12,027 nt of DNA. Origin: GCA-020348365 sp964347995. GTDB lineage: Archaea; Thermoproteota; Bathyarchaeia; Bathyarchaeales; Bathyarchaeaceae. Shown here piece by piece: positions 1 to 7,009 of this stretch. Within the stretch, counting starts at the first letter, position 1; each line of letters begins with the position of its first letter. The translations under genes were made by a program, and so were the position numbers. The DNA lies in the NCBI GenBank assembly GCA_964347995.1, contig CAYGBA010000048.1, forward strand, positions 1 to 12,027, in the 5' to 3' direction. Below the pieces are notes generated by a model that did not search any database, was not told where the DNA came from, and saw nothing but the letters and a program-made list of their open reading frames with translations.

Positions 1-365
1 CCTTGCAGGGAAGAGTTTCGAAGAGCGTATATTTGGTGGAATGCGAGACTTCTCCAGAGAGCTTCATGGAACCCATAATCGAATTTGCCCCAACTCACAT
101 ACTGATTGTTGATGCCGCCGCGCTGAGTCTGAACCCCGGCTCTTGGAGACTCGTAGATCCCGAACAGATTACCAACAGACCGGCCATATCAACTCACGCT
201 TTATCTCTCCGGATTTTTTGCAGCTATCTTATAGAATCGATCGGCACAAAGATTGTTATACTAGCTATACAGCCAGGAGACTCCAGTTTTGGAGAAGGAT
301 TAACGAGGGCGGTTGAAGAGACCGCGAAACACCTGGTTGATCTGCTGTCGAACATTCTTGCGTAG
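1..365 (+). CDS. hycI: HycI/HyaD-type [NiFe]-hydrogenase maturation protease, 5' truncated by window edge
   Basis: This is the C-terminal ~120 residues of a hydrogenase maturation endopeptidase. The family removes a C-terminal peptide from the hydrogenase large subunit after nickel has been inserted. Visible family marks, numbered from base 3, are the hydrophobic strand ending in Asp37 (ILIVDAA) and the STHALSL segment with His65; these correspond to two of the three nickel-sensing residues of the family. The AIQPG segment near residues 88-92 and the final amphipathic helix are also typical. The N-terminal GxGNxLxxDDG region and the remaining metal-ligand Glu/Asp are absent, so the gene begins upstream; the TTG at base 3 is an internal codon. 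Family members are usually 150-165 residues. hypE follows 96 bases downstream on the same strand. The HycI subfamily label is by motif only. Confidence 0.85.
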   Translation, partial: LQGRVSKSVYLVECETSPESFMEPIIEFAPTHILIVDAAALSLNPGSWRLVDPEQITNRPAISTHALSLRIFCSYLIESIGTKIVILAIQPGDSSFGEGLTRAVEETAKHLVDLLSNILA

Positions 366-428
366 CAGACTTGCCCCCACCGCTATGGCTGTCTGAAACC
401 ATCAACACGGAGATAAGACTTAAGAGAC

Positions 429-436
429 TTTTTCTT
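429..436 (+). terminator. T-rich tract between the protease gene and hypE
   Basis: The 96-base gap between the protease stop and hypE holds a CTTTTTCTTATG stretch. A T-run on the coding strand is the usual archaeal termination signal, so this could end the upstream message. It could equally be a degenerate TATA element for a separate hypE promoter. No clear stem-loop precedes it. Confidence 0.2.
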
Positions 437-461
437 ATGTTGATTTGGGAAGAGTTTACAC

Positions 462-1508
462 ATGGACAGAATCACCATGACTCACGGTGCTGGTGGAACC
501 GTGATGAAAGAGCTCATCGAAAAACACGTGCTAGCCAATCTGGGAGGAAGCAGGGCCGAGGTGCCTCTGGAAGCCCTCGATGACTCAGCTGTAATCAACG
601 GCATCGTGTTGAAGTCCGACTCGCACGCAGTGAAACCGCTCTTCTTTCCGGGAGGCGACATTGGGAGACTAGCTATCGCAGGAACCGTCAACGACATAGC
701 GGTGATAGGCGCTGAACCCGTTGCGCTTACATCTGCTTTTGTACTAGAGGAGGGGCTTCCGATAGCAGACTTCGACCGGATTCTCAAGAGCATGGCTGAG
801 ACCTGCAAAGAAGCTGGAGTGCACATAATCACAGGTGACACGAAAGTTGTTGAAAAAGCCTCCCTGGGAGGCTGTGTTATCAACACCTCAGGGATAGGGA
901 GACGAACTGACGCATTAGACAAAAATATCGCCACAGTGGAAGCGCACCGTTCTCTTGACGCAGAGTGGATTCTTGACTCGAACCTGAGGGATGGAGACAC
1001 CATCATCATTTCAGGGACTGTGGGAGACCACGGGTTAGCCGTGTTGTCCGCTCAGGAAGGCTATGACTTCGGAAGCCAGATAGAGTCTGATGTTGCTCCA
1101 CTGAACAATTCGATTATGGACATGCTCGAGGTTGGAGGAATCGTGGCCATGAAGGATCCAACGCGGGGAGGCCTCTCCAACGCACTGAATGAGTTCAGTG
1201 AAAAATCAAAGGTTGGAATCCTCGTGGAGGAGGAGAAGATACCTATTCGTGGAGACGTTGCGGCTGCTTGCGGGATGCTCGGCATCGATCCAATGGACGT
1301 GGGAAACGAAGGGAAGGTGTTGATAGGCGTCATACCCAATAAGGCTGAAGAGGTCTTGGCCGTGCTGAGAGCGCGTAAGGAGGGTAGAGAGGCCCAAGTG
1401 ATAGGAGAAGCAACGACTGAATTCGATGGGGTTGCGTTGGAAACCGTCGTGGGGGGAAAGAGGCTCCTCGCACCTCCGATAGGAGATCCTGTTCCCAGGA
1501 TCTGTTGA
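462..1508 (+). CDS. hypE: Hydrogenase maturation factor HypE (carbamoyl dehydratase)
   Basis: HypE takes the carbamoyl group that HypF loads onto its C-terminal cysteine and dehydrates it with ATP to a thiocyanate. That supplies the cyanide ligands of the [NiFe] active-site iron. The 348-residue length is normal. The N-terminus carries the HGAGG segment (residues 8-12), followed by the AIR-synthase-like ATP-binding DDSAVI motif near residue 41 and the conserved KDPTRGG segment in the second half. The chain ends exactly in the diagnostic PRIC, whose final Cys348 is the modified residue. The ATG at 462 is preceded by GGGAAGAG at 447-454, a good Shine-Dalgarno with 7 bases of spacing, and it gives the expected N-terminus. 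The gene lies downstream of the protease gene and converges on hypD, whose stop is only 6 bases away. Confidence 0.97.
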   Translation: MDRITMTHGAGGTVMKELIEKHVLANLGGSRAEVPLEALDDSAVINGIVLKSDSHAVKPLFFPGGDIGRLAIAGTVNDIAVIGAEPVALTSAFVLEEGLPIADFDRILKSMAETCKEAGVHIITGDTKVVEKASLGGCVINTSGIGRRTDALDKNIATVEAHRSLDAEWILDSNLRDGDTIIISGTVGDHGLAVLSAQEGYDFGSQIESDVAPLNNSIMDMLEVGGIVAMKDPTRGGLSNALNEFSEKSKVGILVEEEKIPIRGDVAAACGMLGIDPMDVGNEGKVLIGVIPNKAEEVLAVLRARKEGREAQVIGEATTEFDGVALETVVGGKRLLAPPIGDPVPRIC

Positions 1509-1514
1509 AAACAC

Positions 1515-2597
1515 CTAAGGGCTAACCATGTGTTGGCCCCAAATTCTGCATGTTCCTTCGTTAGAGACCATGCAGGCCCCTTTCGGAGTAGAAGGCGTGC
1601 AAGTCTTCATGAAGAGAGGGCACTCTGGGGGACTTATCTTTCCAATCATGACCAGATGACAGAGACAGCCTGGTAACAGGTCCCTCGAGTGCGTCACTTC
1701 GACGTTGTATTTTTCTCGGGCGTTACAGAACCTGAGCTCTTCTCTAAGCGCCAGTGCTGATGAAGGGATTCTTCCCAGTCCTCTCCAGCGTCCTCCTACC
1801 GTCTCAAAGGCCCTTTTGATGAGTCGTTGAGCCTTGAGGTTCCCCTCCTGCGTGACAGATCGCTTATACTCGTTCTCCAACCTGGCCGCTCCCTCTTTGA
1901 TCTGCTTTAGAAGCATAGAGATTGCGAAGAGAACATCTAGAGGCTCGAATCCGGCAACCACAGTTGGCATGTTGTACGCTTCAGGAAATATCTGGTAGGG
2001 CTCCATTCCGATTATGGTGGAGACATGCCCCGGTGCGATGAAGCCATCAATGTGCAAATCGCCAACGCCTAGAAGCATCTCCATAGCTGGCGGTATGAGC
2101 CTGTGGGAAACGAGAAAGCTGAGGTTTTCAGGTGGCTTATCTAATACTTCTACAGCAGTGGCTGGGGCTGTTGTTTCAAAGCCTATGGCGAGGAAGACGA
2201 AGTCTCTATCTGAGTGTCTCTCTGCCATGCTCACAGCATCACTGACGCTGTATACTACTCTTACGACGCCGCCGGACGCTCTGGCTTCATGAAGCGAGGT
2301 TTCCGAGCCCGGAACCCGAATCACATCACCAAAGGTCAGGACAGTAGCCCCAGTGAGAGCGAGTGCTATGGCCTCGTCGATTTCGGCAGCCGGGAGAATG
2401 CAGACGGGGCACCCTGGTCCAGCTATGACGTGTACGGTGCTGGGAAGGAGGGTTCTGAGCCCATAATGGCTTATGGTCCACTCGTGGGTGCCACACACGT
2501 GGCATAGCTTGACATCATGTGGTGGGGCTAGACGTTTGATGTAGTCGGCGACCCTTTTTGCAAGCTTCGGGTCTCGGAATCTAGTATGTTCCTCCAT
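1515..2597 (-). CDS. hypD: Hydrogenase maturation factor HypD (Fe(CN)2CO assembly scaffold)
   Basis: HypD is an iron-sulfur protein. With HypC it forms the platform on which the Fe(CN)2CO group is built from HypE-delivered cyanide. The 360 residues include the two hallmark cysteine motifs: CGTHE at 35-39, and GPGCPVC at 60-66 with Cys63 and Cys66. The C-terminal four-cysteine cluster at Cys326, Cys333, Cys342 and Cys350 binds the 4Fe-4S centre in this family. All catalytic and structural cysteines appear intact, so the protein should be functional. It is the last gene of the hypCBAD operon, starting 11 bases after the hypA stop. An AGGG that overlaps the hypA stop (TAGGG) sits about 9 bases before the ATG, which suggests translational coupling. 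Confidence 0.97.
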   Translation of the reverse strand: MEEHTRFRDPKLAKRVADYIKRLAPPHDVKLCHVCGTHEWTISHYGLRTLLPSTVHVIAGPGCPVCILPAAEIDEAIALALTGATVLTFGDVIRVPGSETSLHEARASGGVVRVVYSVSDAVSMAERHSDRDFVFLAIGFETTAPATAVEVLDKPPENLSFLVSHRLIPPAMEMLLGVGDLHIDGFIAPGHVSTIIGMEPYQIFPEAYNMPTVVAGFEPLDVLFAISMLLKQIKEGAARLENEYKRSVTQEGNLKAQRLIKRAFETVGGRWRGLGRIPSSALALREELRFCNAREKYNVEVTHSRDLLPGCLCHLVMIGKISPPECPLFMKTCTPSTPKGACMVSNEGTCRIWGQHMVSP

Positions 2598-2608
2598 CTT
2601 TTAGGACC

Positions 2609-2983
2609 CTATTGAACGGCGAGTTTTACGCTCTTTATAGTGCACTCTTTTCCTGCAGCGATTTGAACCTTGCTTCCACATTTCGGGCAGAGAAGTGTGG
2701 GGGTTGGAACGTGATATGCTGGGTCGTCTTCATACTCTAGGCTTCCCTTATAACCACAGAGGGCACAGCGGACGACGCCATCCTTCTCCTCAATGTGTAG
2801 TTTTGATCCCTCCATAATCGTTCCCTTTACCAATACGTCGTAGGAGAACCGCACCTGCTCAATGCCCAGGAATGTAAGCTTCCCTATGACGAGGTGGACC
2901 GCAAGGACCTTTTTTGCGTCGTGCTTTCTAGCTTCCTCAAGAACACTTTCCACGATCTTTGTTGTCATGGAGAATTCGTGCAT
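2609..2983 (-). CDS. hypA: Hydrogenase nickel incorporation protein HypA
   Basis: HypA is a nickel metallochaperone that works with HypB to load nickel into the hydrogenase large subunit. The 124-residue chain begins MHEFSM; His2 and Glu3 are the N-terminal nickel-binding residues of the family. A rubredoxin-like zinc site is present as Cys73-x2-Cys76 and Cys99-x2-Cys102. The region between them (residues 77-98) is longer than in bacterial HypA, as is common in archaeal homologues. The Shine-Dalgarno is weak (AGGAAA about 10 bases upstream), so translation may depend on coupling to hypB, whose stop is 33 bases away. Loss of the N-terminal Met-His would abolish nickel binding, which fixes this start. 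Confidence 0.96.
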   Translation of the reverse strand: MHEFSMTTKIVESVLEEARKHDAKKVLAVHLVIGKLTFLGIEQVRFSYDVLVKGTIMEGSKLHIEEKDGVVRCALCGYKGSLEYEDDPAYHVPTPTLLCPKCGSKVQIAAGKECTIKSVKLAVQ

Positions 2984-3016
2984 TTCGAGTAGGTTTCCTA
3001 TCGAGGGTAGAAGAAG

Positions 3017-3700
3017 CTACAGTTCCAATGCGGAGACGACTTCTTTGACGCCTTCACCGCTTCTACAGTTAGTCATCACAACATGTGCATCTGGATTTAT
3101 CGTCTGAACATCTCTCTCCAGCTTCTTGACGTCAATTTTCATGGGGTCAGCTAGATCTATCTTGTTTATGACAACTACGTCAGCGTCCATGAAGATGAAG
3201 GGGTGTTTGACTATCATGTAAGGCCCTTCCGTAACGCTAATTACGACGATGCGTCTCTCTGAGCCGAGGGGAAAGTCGGCGGGGCAGATGAGATTTCCAA
3301 CGTTTTCAATGAAGAGCAGGTCGATATCTTCTAAAGCTAACTTTTCAAGGGCCTTTTTCACAAGATTGGCGTCTAGGTGGCACTCTTTTCCAGTGTTGAT
3401 CGGGACAACTTCTACGCCGTGTCTTGAAATGAGCTCAGCATCTATGGTCGTCGTCAGATCACCTTTCAAAGCTGCGATTCTATATTTTCTCTTCAACGCC
3501 TTGACCAGCTTTTCGATGAGGGTGGTTTTTCCGGCTCCGATGGCGCCCATAACGTCGATAGCAAGCACTCTGTGTTTTTGTAGAAGCGCCCTGTTCTTTT
3601 CAGCGAGTTTCTCATTTTCCCTTAGAAGATCTGCTTCGAGTTCTATGTCGTAGATTTCGCCTTCCTCAGCTACCACCACGTCTTTTAACCGTGTTTTCAA
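3017..3700 (-). CDS. hypB: Hydrogenase nickel incorporation GTPase HypB
   Basis: HypB is a SIMIBI-class GTPase that drives nickel transfer to HypA and the hydrogenase precursor. Numbering from the chosen start, the Walker A GAIGAGKT lies at 52-59, the metal-site pair Cys107-His108 at the dimer interface, the ENVGNLICP segment with Cys139 follows, and the NKID base-specificity motif is at 179-182. There is no N-terminal CxxCGC nickel motif or His-rich tract, as in many archaeal HypB. I chose the TTG at 3700 because AAGGAG (3711-3716) precedes it at a 10-base distance. The longer reading frame opens with GTG at 3745, overlaps hypC by 31 bases and has no SD. A GTG at 3679 is another possibility. 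The gene lies between hypC and hypA in one operon. Confidence 0.95.
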   Translation of the reverse strand: MKTRLKDVVVAEEGEIYDIELEADLLRENEKLAEKNRALLQKHRVLAIDVMGAIGAGKTTLIEKLVKALKRKYRIAALKGDLTTTIDAELISRHGVEVVPINTGKECHLDANLVKKALEKLALEDIDLLFIENVGNLICPADFPLGSERRIVVISVTEGPYMIVKHPFIFMDADVVVINKIDLADPMKIDVKKLERDVQTINPDAHVVMTNCRSGEGVKEVVSALEL

Positions 3701-3714
3701 AAGGGGTTTTCTCC

Positions 3715-3936
3715 TTATTCGCTCATGCTGAGGAGTTCTTCCCACAACTGGAAGGTTTCCTCTGCAGCCTTTCTATCAATTACCTGAATGGCGTATCCCG
3801 CATGGACCAGAACATATTCCCCCACACGAGCATTTACCAGCGCAGTATTTACATCTCGAAGCACGCCTTCACCAAAATCAACCTTAGCAACATCCCCTTT
3901 GGCCTCGATGACCTTAGCGGGGATTGCGAGACACAT
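3715..3936 (-). CDS. hypC: Hydrogenase maturation chaperone HypC
   Basis: HypC is the small chaperone that carries the iron-ligand group with HypD and then docks on the hydrogenase large-subunit precursor. The 73-residue protein begins MCLAIPAKV; Cys2 is the essential residue that binds iron and the precursor. His45 in the LVHAGYAI segment is the conserved histidine of the family. The C-terminal helix (residues 56-70) is acidic and amphipathic. The start is fixed by the Cys2 requirement and by AGGTGA at 3943-3948, six bases upstream. It is the first gene of the hypCBAD operon. Its TAA stop lies within the Shine-Dalgarno of hypB, so the two are probably coupled. Confidence 0.96.
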   Translation of the reverse strand: MCLAIPAKVIEAKGDVAKVDFGEGVLRDVNTALVNARVGEYVLVHAGYAIQVIDRKAAEETFQLWEELLSMSE

Positions 3937-3942
3937 TTTCCA

Positions 3943-3948
3943 TCACCT
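3943..3948 (-). promoter_or_regulatory. Shine-Dalgarno of hypC (operon leader)
   Basis: On the minus strand AGGTGA stands six bases before the hypC ATG and is a strong match to the archaeal 16S tail. The message therefore has a leader. The TATA element is less clear: a GATTATG with an A-rich upstream flank near 3999-4009 would place transcription start about 40 bases before the ATG. That promoter call is only tentative. Confidence 0.6.
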
Positions 3949-4102
3949 ACCTGAGAGTAGCCCAAAAAGCATCGACTGTGAACACTGAAATGGCCACAAC
4001 ATAATCTTTTCCGCACTTCGACCAGTTGAAAGTAGTTTGTTCATATGCGCCCACATTAATGTTTCTCTGTCTCTTGCTCGCACTGCTAGCGATGAACAAA
4101 AG

Positions 4103-4110
4103 CCTTAAAG
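4103..4110 (+). promoter_or_regulatory. Candidate TATA/BRE of the glpX gene
   Basis: AAAAG followed by CCTTAAAG forms a plausible BRE plus TATA element. Its centre is about 37 bases before the glpX ATG at 4144, so transcription would begin near 4130-4134, just ahead of or at the GAGGG Shine-Dalgarno. The match is imperfect. Apart from the divergent hypC leader, nothing else was recognised in the 207-base spacer between hypC and glpX. Confidence 0.35.
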
Positions 4111-4143
4111 AAACTCAGAAACATCATGATCGAGGGACAAAGC

Positions 4144-5127
4144 ATGGTTTCGTTACGATCACTTGCTCCATCACTAACCCGCGTTACCGTAGCAGCAGCC
4201 GTAGGGGCTGCTCTCCATATAGGACAAGGCAATCCCAAAATCGTCGACCAAAGGGCGGTCGACTTTTCACGAGCGCTCCTAGCTCAAATGGATATTGATG
4301 GCGCGGTGATTTCTTGCGAAGGCCCAAAGGATAATGCCCCCGCCTTCAGCCGTCGAGAGAAAGTGGGCACGGGACAAGGGCCAAAGATCGAGTTCGTTGT
4401 GGACCCTGTGGATGGTACAACTGCCACGTCCAAGGGAAGAAAGGATGCCATCTCCGCCTTAGCATGCGCTCCTCAAGGTTGCCTGCAAGTTCTCCCAGAC
4501 GATGGCTACTACTTCAAAGTAGCCACAGACCATCACTCGAAGGACAAGATCTCCCTAGATATGTCTGTTCAAGAGATCGTGGAGATAGTGGCGGAACAGA
4601 AGCGGATGCAGCTTGAAAACTTCACAGTCATCATGCTTGAACGGGAAAGGCATCGAGCGATCTTGGAGGATCTACGAAAACTGGGCGTCAGAATAATCTT
4701 GATACGAGATGGCGACATAGCCGCCTCTGTCGTCACCTGCATCCCCAACTCAGGCATCGATCTCCTGATCGGCGCAGGGGCTGGTCCAGAAGCCACAATC
4801 GGAGCAACCGCCGTCAAATGTCTTGGCGGGACGATGCTAGTCAACGTTTGGAAAGATGAAAGAGACGGTTTAGAGAGATTGGAAAGGCTGAGAGTTGAGG
4901 GCGTTGACATAGCGAAGACTTATTGTGAGAAGGAACTAGCTAGAGGCAATGAATTGGTCTTTGCCGCCTCTGGCGTCACAAAGGGAGAGCTCCTAGATGG
5001 AGTACGTTTTACTCCTTACGGAGCCATAGTCAGCTCGATCTGCGTCAGACTGCCAAGTGGGACTTTTGAGAAATCAGAGACGATGTTACGATTTAAGGGG
5101 CATCCAGTATATGAGCAGTTGACATGA
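4144..5127 (+). CDS. glpX: Class II fructose-1,6-bisphosphatase (GlpX family)
   Basis: GlpX enzymes hydrolyse fructose-1,6-bisphosphate, and in some groups sedoheptulose-1,7-bisphosphate, in gluconeogenesis or pentose regeneration. They use Mg or Mn in an inositol-phosphatase-like fold. The 327-residue product follows E. coli GlpX along its length. Visible segments are SLTRVTVAAAVGAA at the N-terminus, CEGPKDNAP (the metal Glu), VDPVDGTT at 86-93, RDGDIAASVVTCIP, GAGPEATIGA with the metal Glu, and FAASGVTKGELLDGV near the end. By eye, the usual DPIEGT is DPVDGT here, so a conserved metal Glu is replaced by Asp. The ATG at 4144 has GAGGG seven bases upstream and matches the family start better than the ATG at 4126. 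The neighbours give no pathway context. Substrate range cannot be read from sequence. Confidence 0.88.
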   Translation: MVSLRSLAPSLTRVTVAAAVGAALHIGQGNPKIVDQRAVDFSRALLAQMDIDGAVISCEGPKDNAPAFSRREKVGTGQGPKIEFVVDPVDGTTATSKGRKDAISALACAPQGCLQVLPDDGYYFKVATDHHSKDKISLDMSVQEIVEIVAEQKRMQLENFTVIMLERERHRAILEDLRKLGVRIILIRDGDIAASVVTCIPNSGIDLLIGAGAGPEATIGATAVKCLGGTMLVNVWKDERDGLERLERLRVEGVDIAKTYCEKELARGNELVFAASGVTKGELLDGVRFTPYGAIVSSICVRLPSGTFEKSETMLRFKGHPVYEQLT

Positions 5128-5229
5128 AAATGCGCGCGCACCACCCAGACCTTAATGATGTCGTGCAATTAAGCGTTATGCGTAACATGCAAGCGCATGA
5201 ATGCGTGCGCGATATATGAACAGACATAT
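5128..5229. repeat. Inverted-repeat-rich spacer between convergent glpX and nadB
   Basis: Only 102 bases separate the two stops. The spacer holds a perfect 10-bp palindrome TGCGCGCGCA (5131-5140), a GTTA-TGCG-TAAC hairpin (5175-5186), a CGCAT-GA-ATGCG repeat (5194-5205) and an ATATG-6-CATAT hairpin (5214-5229) next to the nadB stop. There is no long T-run on either strand, so if this is a bidirectional terminator it works by structure. No gene is seen here. Confidence 0.5.
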
Positions 5230-6825
5230 TCATCGTTGCGAAGTGTGCACATTGTGTCTCTTCAATAGAGTATCTTGGGGAACAAGCGATCTTTGAGGAT
5301 AGTCCAAAGAATAGTGAATGCCTCGGCTTTCTTTTCGCAGGATCGCAGAGTCTATAATCAGCTGTGCAATTAGTGCCATGTTGCGTAGTTCGACGAGGTC
5401 TGCAGTAATGATGAAATCCCAATAGTATTGGTTAATCTCTTCCTGCAAGAGAGTTATCCGCTTCTTGGCACGGGTCAATCGTTTGTTGGAGCGTACGATT
5501 CCAACGTAGTTCCACATGAGACGGCGAATCTCATCCCGATTTTGGGTAATCACCACAGCTTCGTCAATATCTACAGCTTTTCCCGGTTCCCATGGTGCGA
5601 AACGCTGTGATTGCAGTTTTTTCCCAATTGACTCTCTGCATTTCTCGGCAGTATAGTGAGCACAGACTAGAGCCTCGAGCAAGGAATTACTGGCCAGACG
5701 ATTAGCTCCATGAAGACCTGTACAGGCAGTCTCACCAATCGCAAGGAGGTTCCTCACATCAGTTTCGCCAGCTATTGTGGCTCTTACTCCCCCGCAACAG
5801 TAATGCGCCGCCGGAACCACTGGAATGTGATCTTTGGTGATATCAATCCCAAATGATAGACATTTTTCGTATATTCCAGGAAATCGAGCACGCACGAATC
5901 GAGCGTCCTTAGAAGATATGTCTAGAAATACGCAGTTGTCTCCGCTTTTCTTTAGTTCTTGGTCGATGGCTCTGGCAACTACGTCTCGAGGAGCAAGCTC
6001 TTTCATCGGGTGATAATCGACCATGAACGGTCTTCCTCGTTTGTCATGAAGAACTGCTCCCTCGCCTCTGAGCGCTTCAGAGATCAGAAAAGATTCTTCA
6101 TTAGGATGGTAAAGGAACGTGGGGTGGAATTGGGTGAATTCCATGTTCATGATGGTGGCTCCAGCACGATATGCCATGGCGATCCCATCTCCAGTGGCGA
6201 TAGCCGGATTTGTTGTATGAAGATAAACCCTTCCGATTCCTCCAGTTGCGAGCACGGTTGTTTTCGCAACAAAGTTCCGAACTACAGAATGTTCAGTATC
6301 CAAAACGTAACAACCTAGACAACGATTTTGTGTGATTGCCAGATTGATCGCGATATGGTTTTCAAAAAGCCTGATGGATGGAGTCTTGTCGATGACATTT
6401 AGCAGAGCAGCTTCAACTTCTTGACCTGTAAGATCCTTTGCATGAACAACCCGTCGCTTTGAGTGGCCTCCCTCCATTCCTAGATCAAGTTCACCTGTGG
6501 CTGTTCGAGAGAATCGGACTCCAAGGTTCATGAGTTCCTTTATACGTGCGGGGCCTTCTCGCACAATCTTTTCAACCACCCACCTCTTGCTCAAACCGCT
6601 ACCACAATCTAGGGTATCTTTCACGTGTGTCTCAAACGAGTCCACGGGTGACAAAACCGCGGCAATTCCGCTTTGCGCATAATTTGTGTTTGACTCAGCT
6701 TTCTCCTTCTTGGTAACTATAACCACTTCTGCGGAATCAGCAACCTCCAACGCAAGCGAGAGACCTGCGATTCCACTGCCAATCACAAGAACGTCTGAGA
6801 CAACATCTAGCGTGCCCATACTCAT
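5230..6825 (-). CDS. nadB: L-aspartate oxidase NadB (NAD de novo synthesis)
   Basis: NadB is an FAD enzyme that oxidises L-aspartate to iminoaspartate, which NadA condenses with dihydroxyacetone phosphate to quinolinate. Fumarate can replace oxygen as acceptor, so the enzyme suits an anaerobe. The 531-residue product has the dinucleotide-binding VIGSGIAGL near residues 14-22, the SNTNYAQSGIAAV segment, HAKDLTGQEV, a GDGIAMAYRAGA and FTQFHPT block, AHYCCGG, and GLHGANRLASNSLLEA near the FAD ribityl site. It ends in the helical domain typical of aspartate oxidases. The length is normal. The frame stays open upstream to 7104, but that stretch has no family similarity; the ATG at 6825 (or 6819) gives the standard N-terminus and fits the TATA box. 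No nadA or nadC is nearby. Confidence 0.95.
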   Translation of the reverse strand: MSMGTLDVVSDVLVIGSGIAGLSLALEVADSAEVVIVTKKEKAESNTNYAQSGIAAVLSPVDSFETHVKDTLDCGSGLSKRWVVEKIVREGPARIKELMNLGVRFSRTATGELDLGMEGGHSKRRVVHAKDLTGQEVEAALLNVIDKTPSIRLFENHIAINLAITQNRCLGCYVLDTEHSVVRNFVAKTTVLATGGIGRVYLHTTNPAIATGDGIAMAYRAGATIMNMEFTQFHPTFLYHPNEESFLISEALRGEGAVLHDKRGRPFMVDYHPMKELAPRDVVARAIDQELKKSGDNCVFLDISSKDARFVRARFPGIYEKCLSFGIDITKDHIPVVPAAHYCCGGVRATIAGETDVRNLLAIGETACTGLHGANRLASNSLLEALVCAHYTAEKCRESIGKKLQSQRFAPWEPGKAVDIDEAVVITQNRDEIRRLMWNYVGIVRSNKRLTRAKKRITLLQEEINQYYWDFIITADLVELRNMALIAQLIIDSAILRKESRGIHYSLDYPQRSLVPQDTLLKRHNVHTSQR

Positions 6826-6847
6826 CGCAGACAGTAACGTGATTGAT

Positions 6848-6857
6848 GTATTTATTG
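6848..6857 (-). promoter_or_regulatory. TATA box of nadB; message probably leaderless
   Basis: The minus strand reads CAATAAATAC here. Its centre lies about 27 bases upstream of the nadB ATG at 6825, the distance from TATA to transcription start in archaea. Transcription would therefore start at or within a base or two of the ATG, and indeed no Shine-Dalgarno is present. The flanks are AT-rich with repeated ATTGATTGA-like words. Confidence 0.6.
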
Positions 6858-6957
6858 ATTGAATAATAGCCAATGGATGAGCTAACCGCTTAGAGAAAGC
6901 GTGCGGGCTACGTATCTTGTGATTTGTGTTTCCACAGGTAAATAGATAGCAAATAGA

Positions 6958-6965
6958 CTTATATC
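6958..6965 (+). promoter_or_regulatory. TATA box of the small zinc-finger gene
   Basis: CTTATATC lies about 48 bases before the zinc-finger ATG, preceded by A-rich AAATAGA. It predicts transcription starting near 6988, leaving a ~22-base leader that includes the GGAG Shine-Dalgarno at 6996-6999. With the nadB TATA on the other strand it makes this 184-base spacer a divergent promoter region. Confidence 0.5.
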
Positions 6966-7009
6966 TCAGATTTGAAATTCCCATACGAGAAAGCTGGAGA
7001 GCCTGCAAA

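Noticed and set aside
482..1009. 175-codon minus-strand frame opposite hypE
   Set aside because: The hypE protein is unmistakable on the plus strand; this is its antisense shadow, rich in Ser and Pro.
3249..3653. 134-codon plus-strand frame opposite hypB
   Set aside because: Ser/Phe-rich antisense shadow of hypB with no recognisable motif.
4026..4298. Plus-strand frame with a hydrophobic stretch (LMFLCLLLALLAM) before glpX
   Set aside because: Most of its length lies in the glpX coding region in another frame; it has no SD and its tail is basic out-of-frame sequence.
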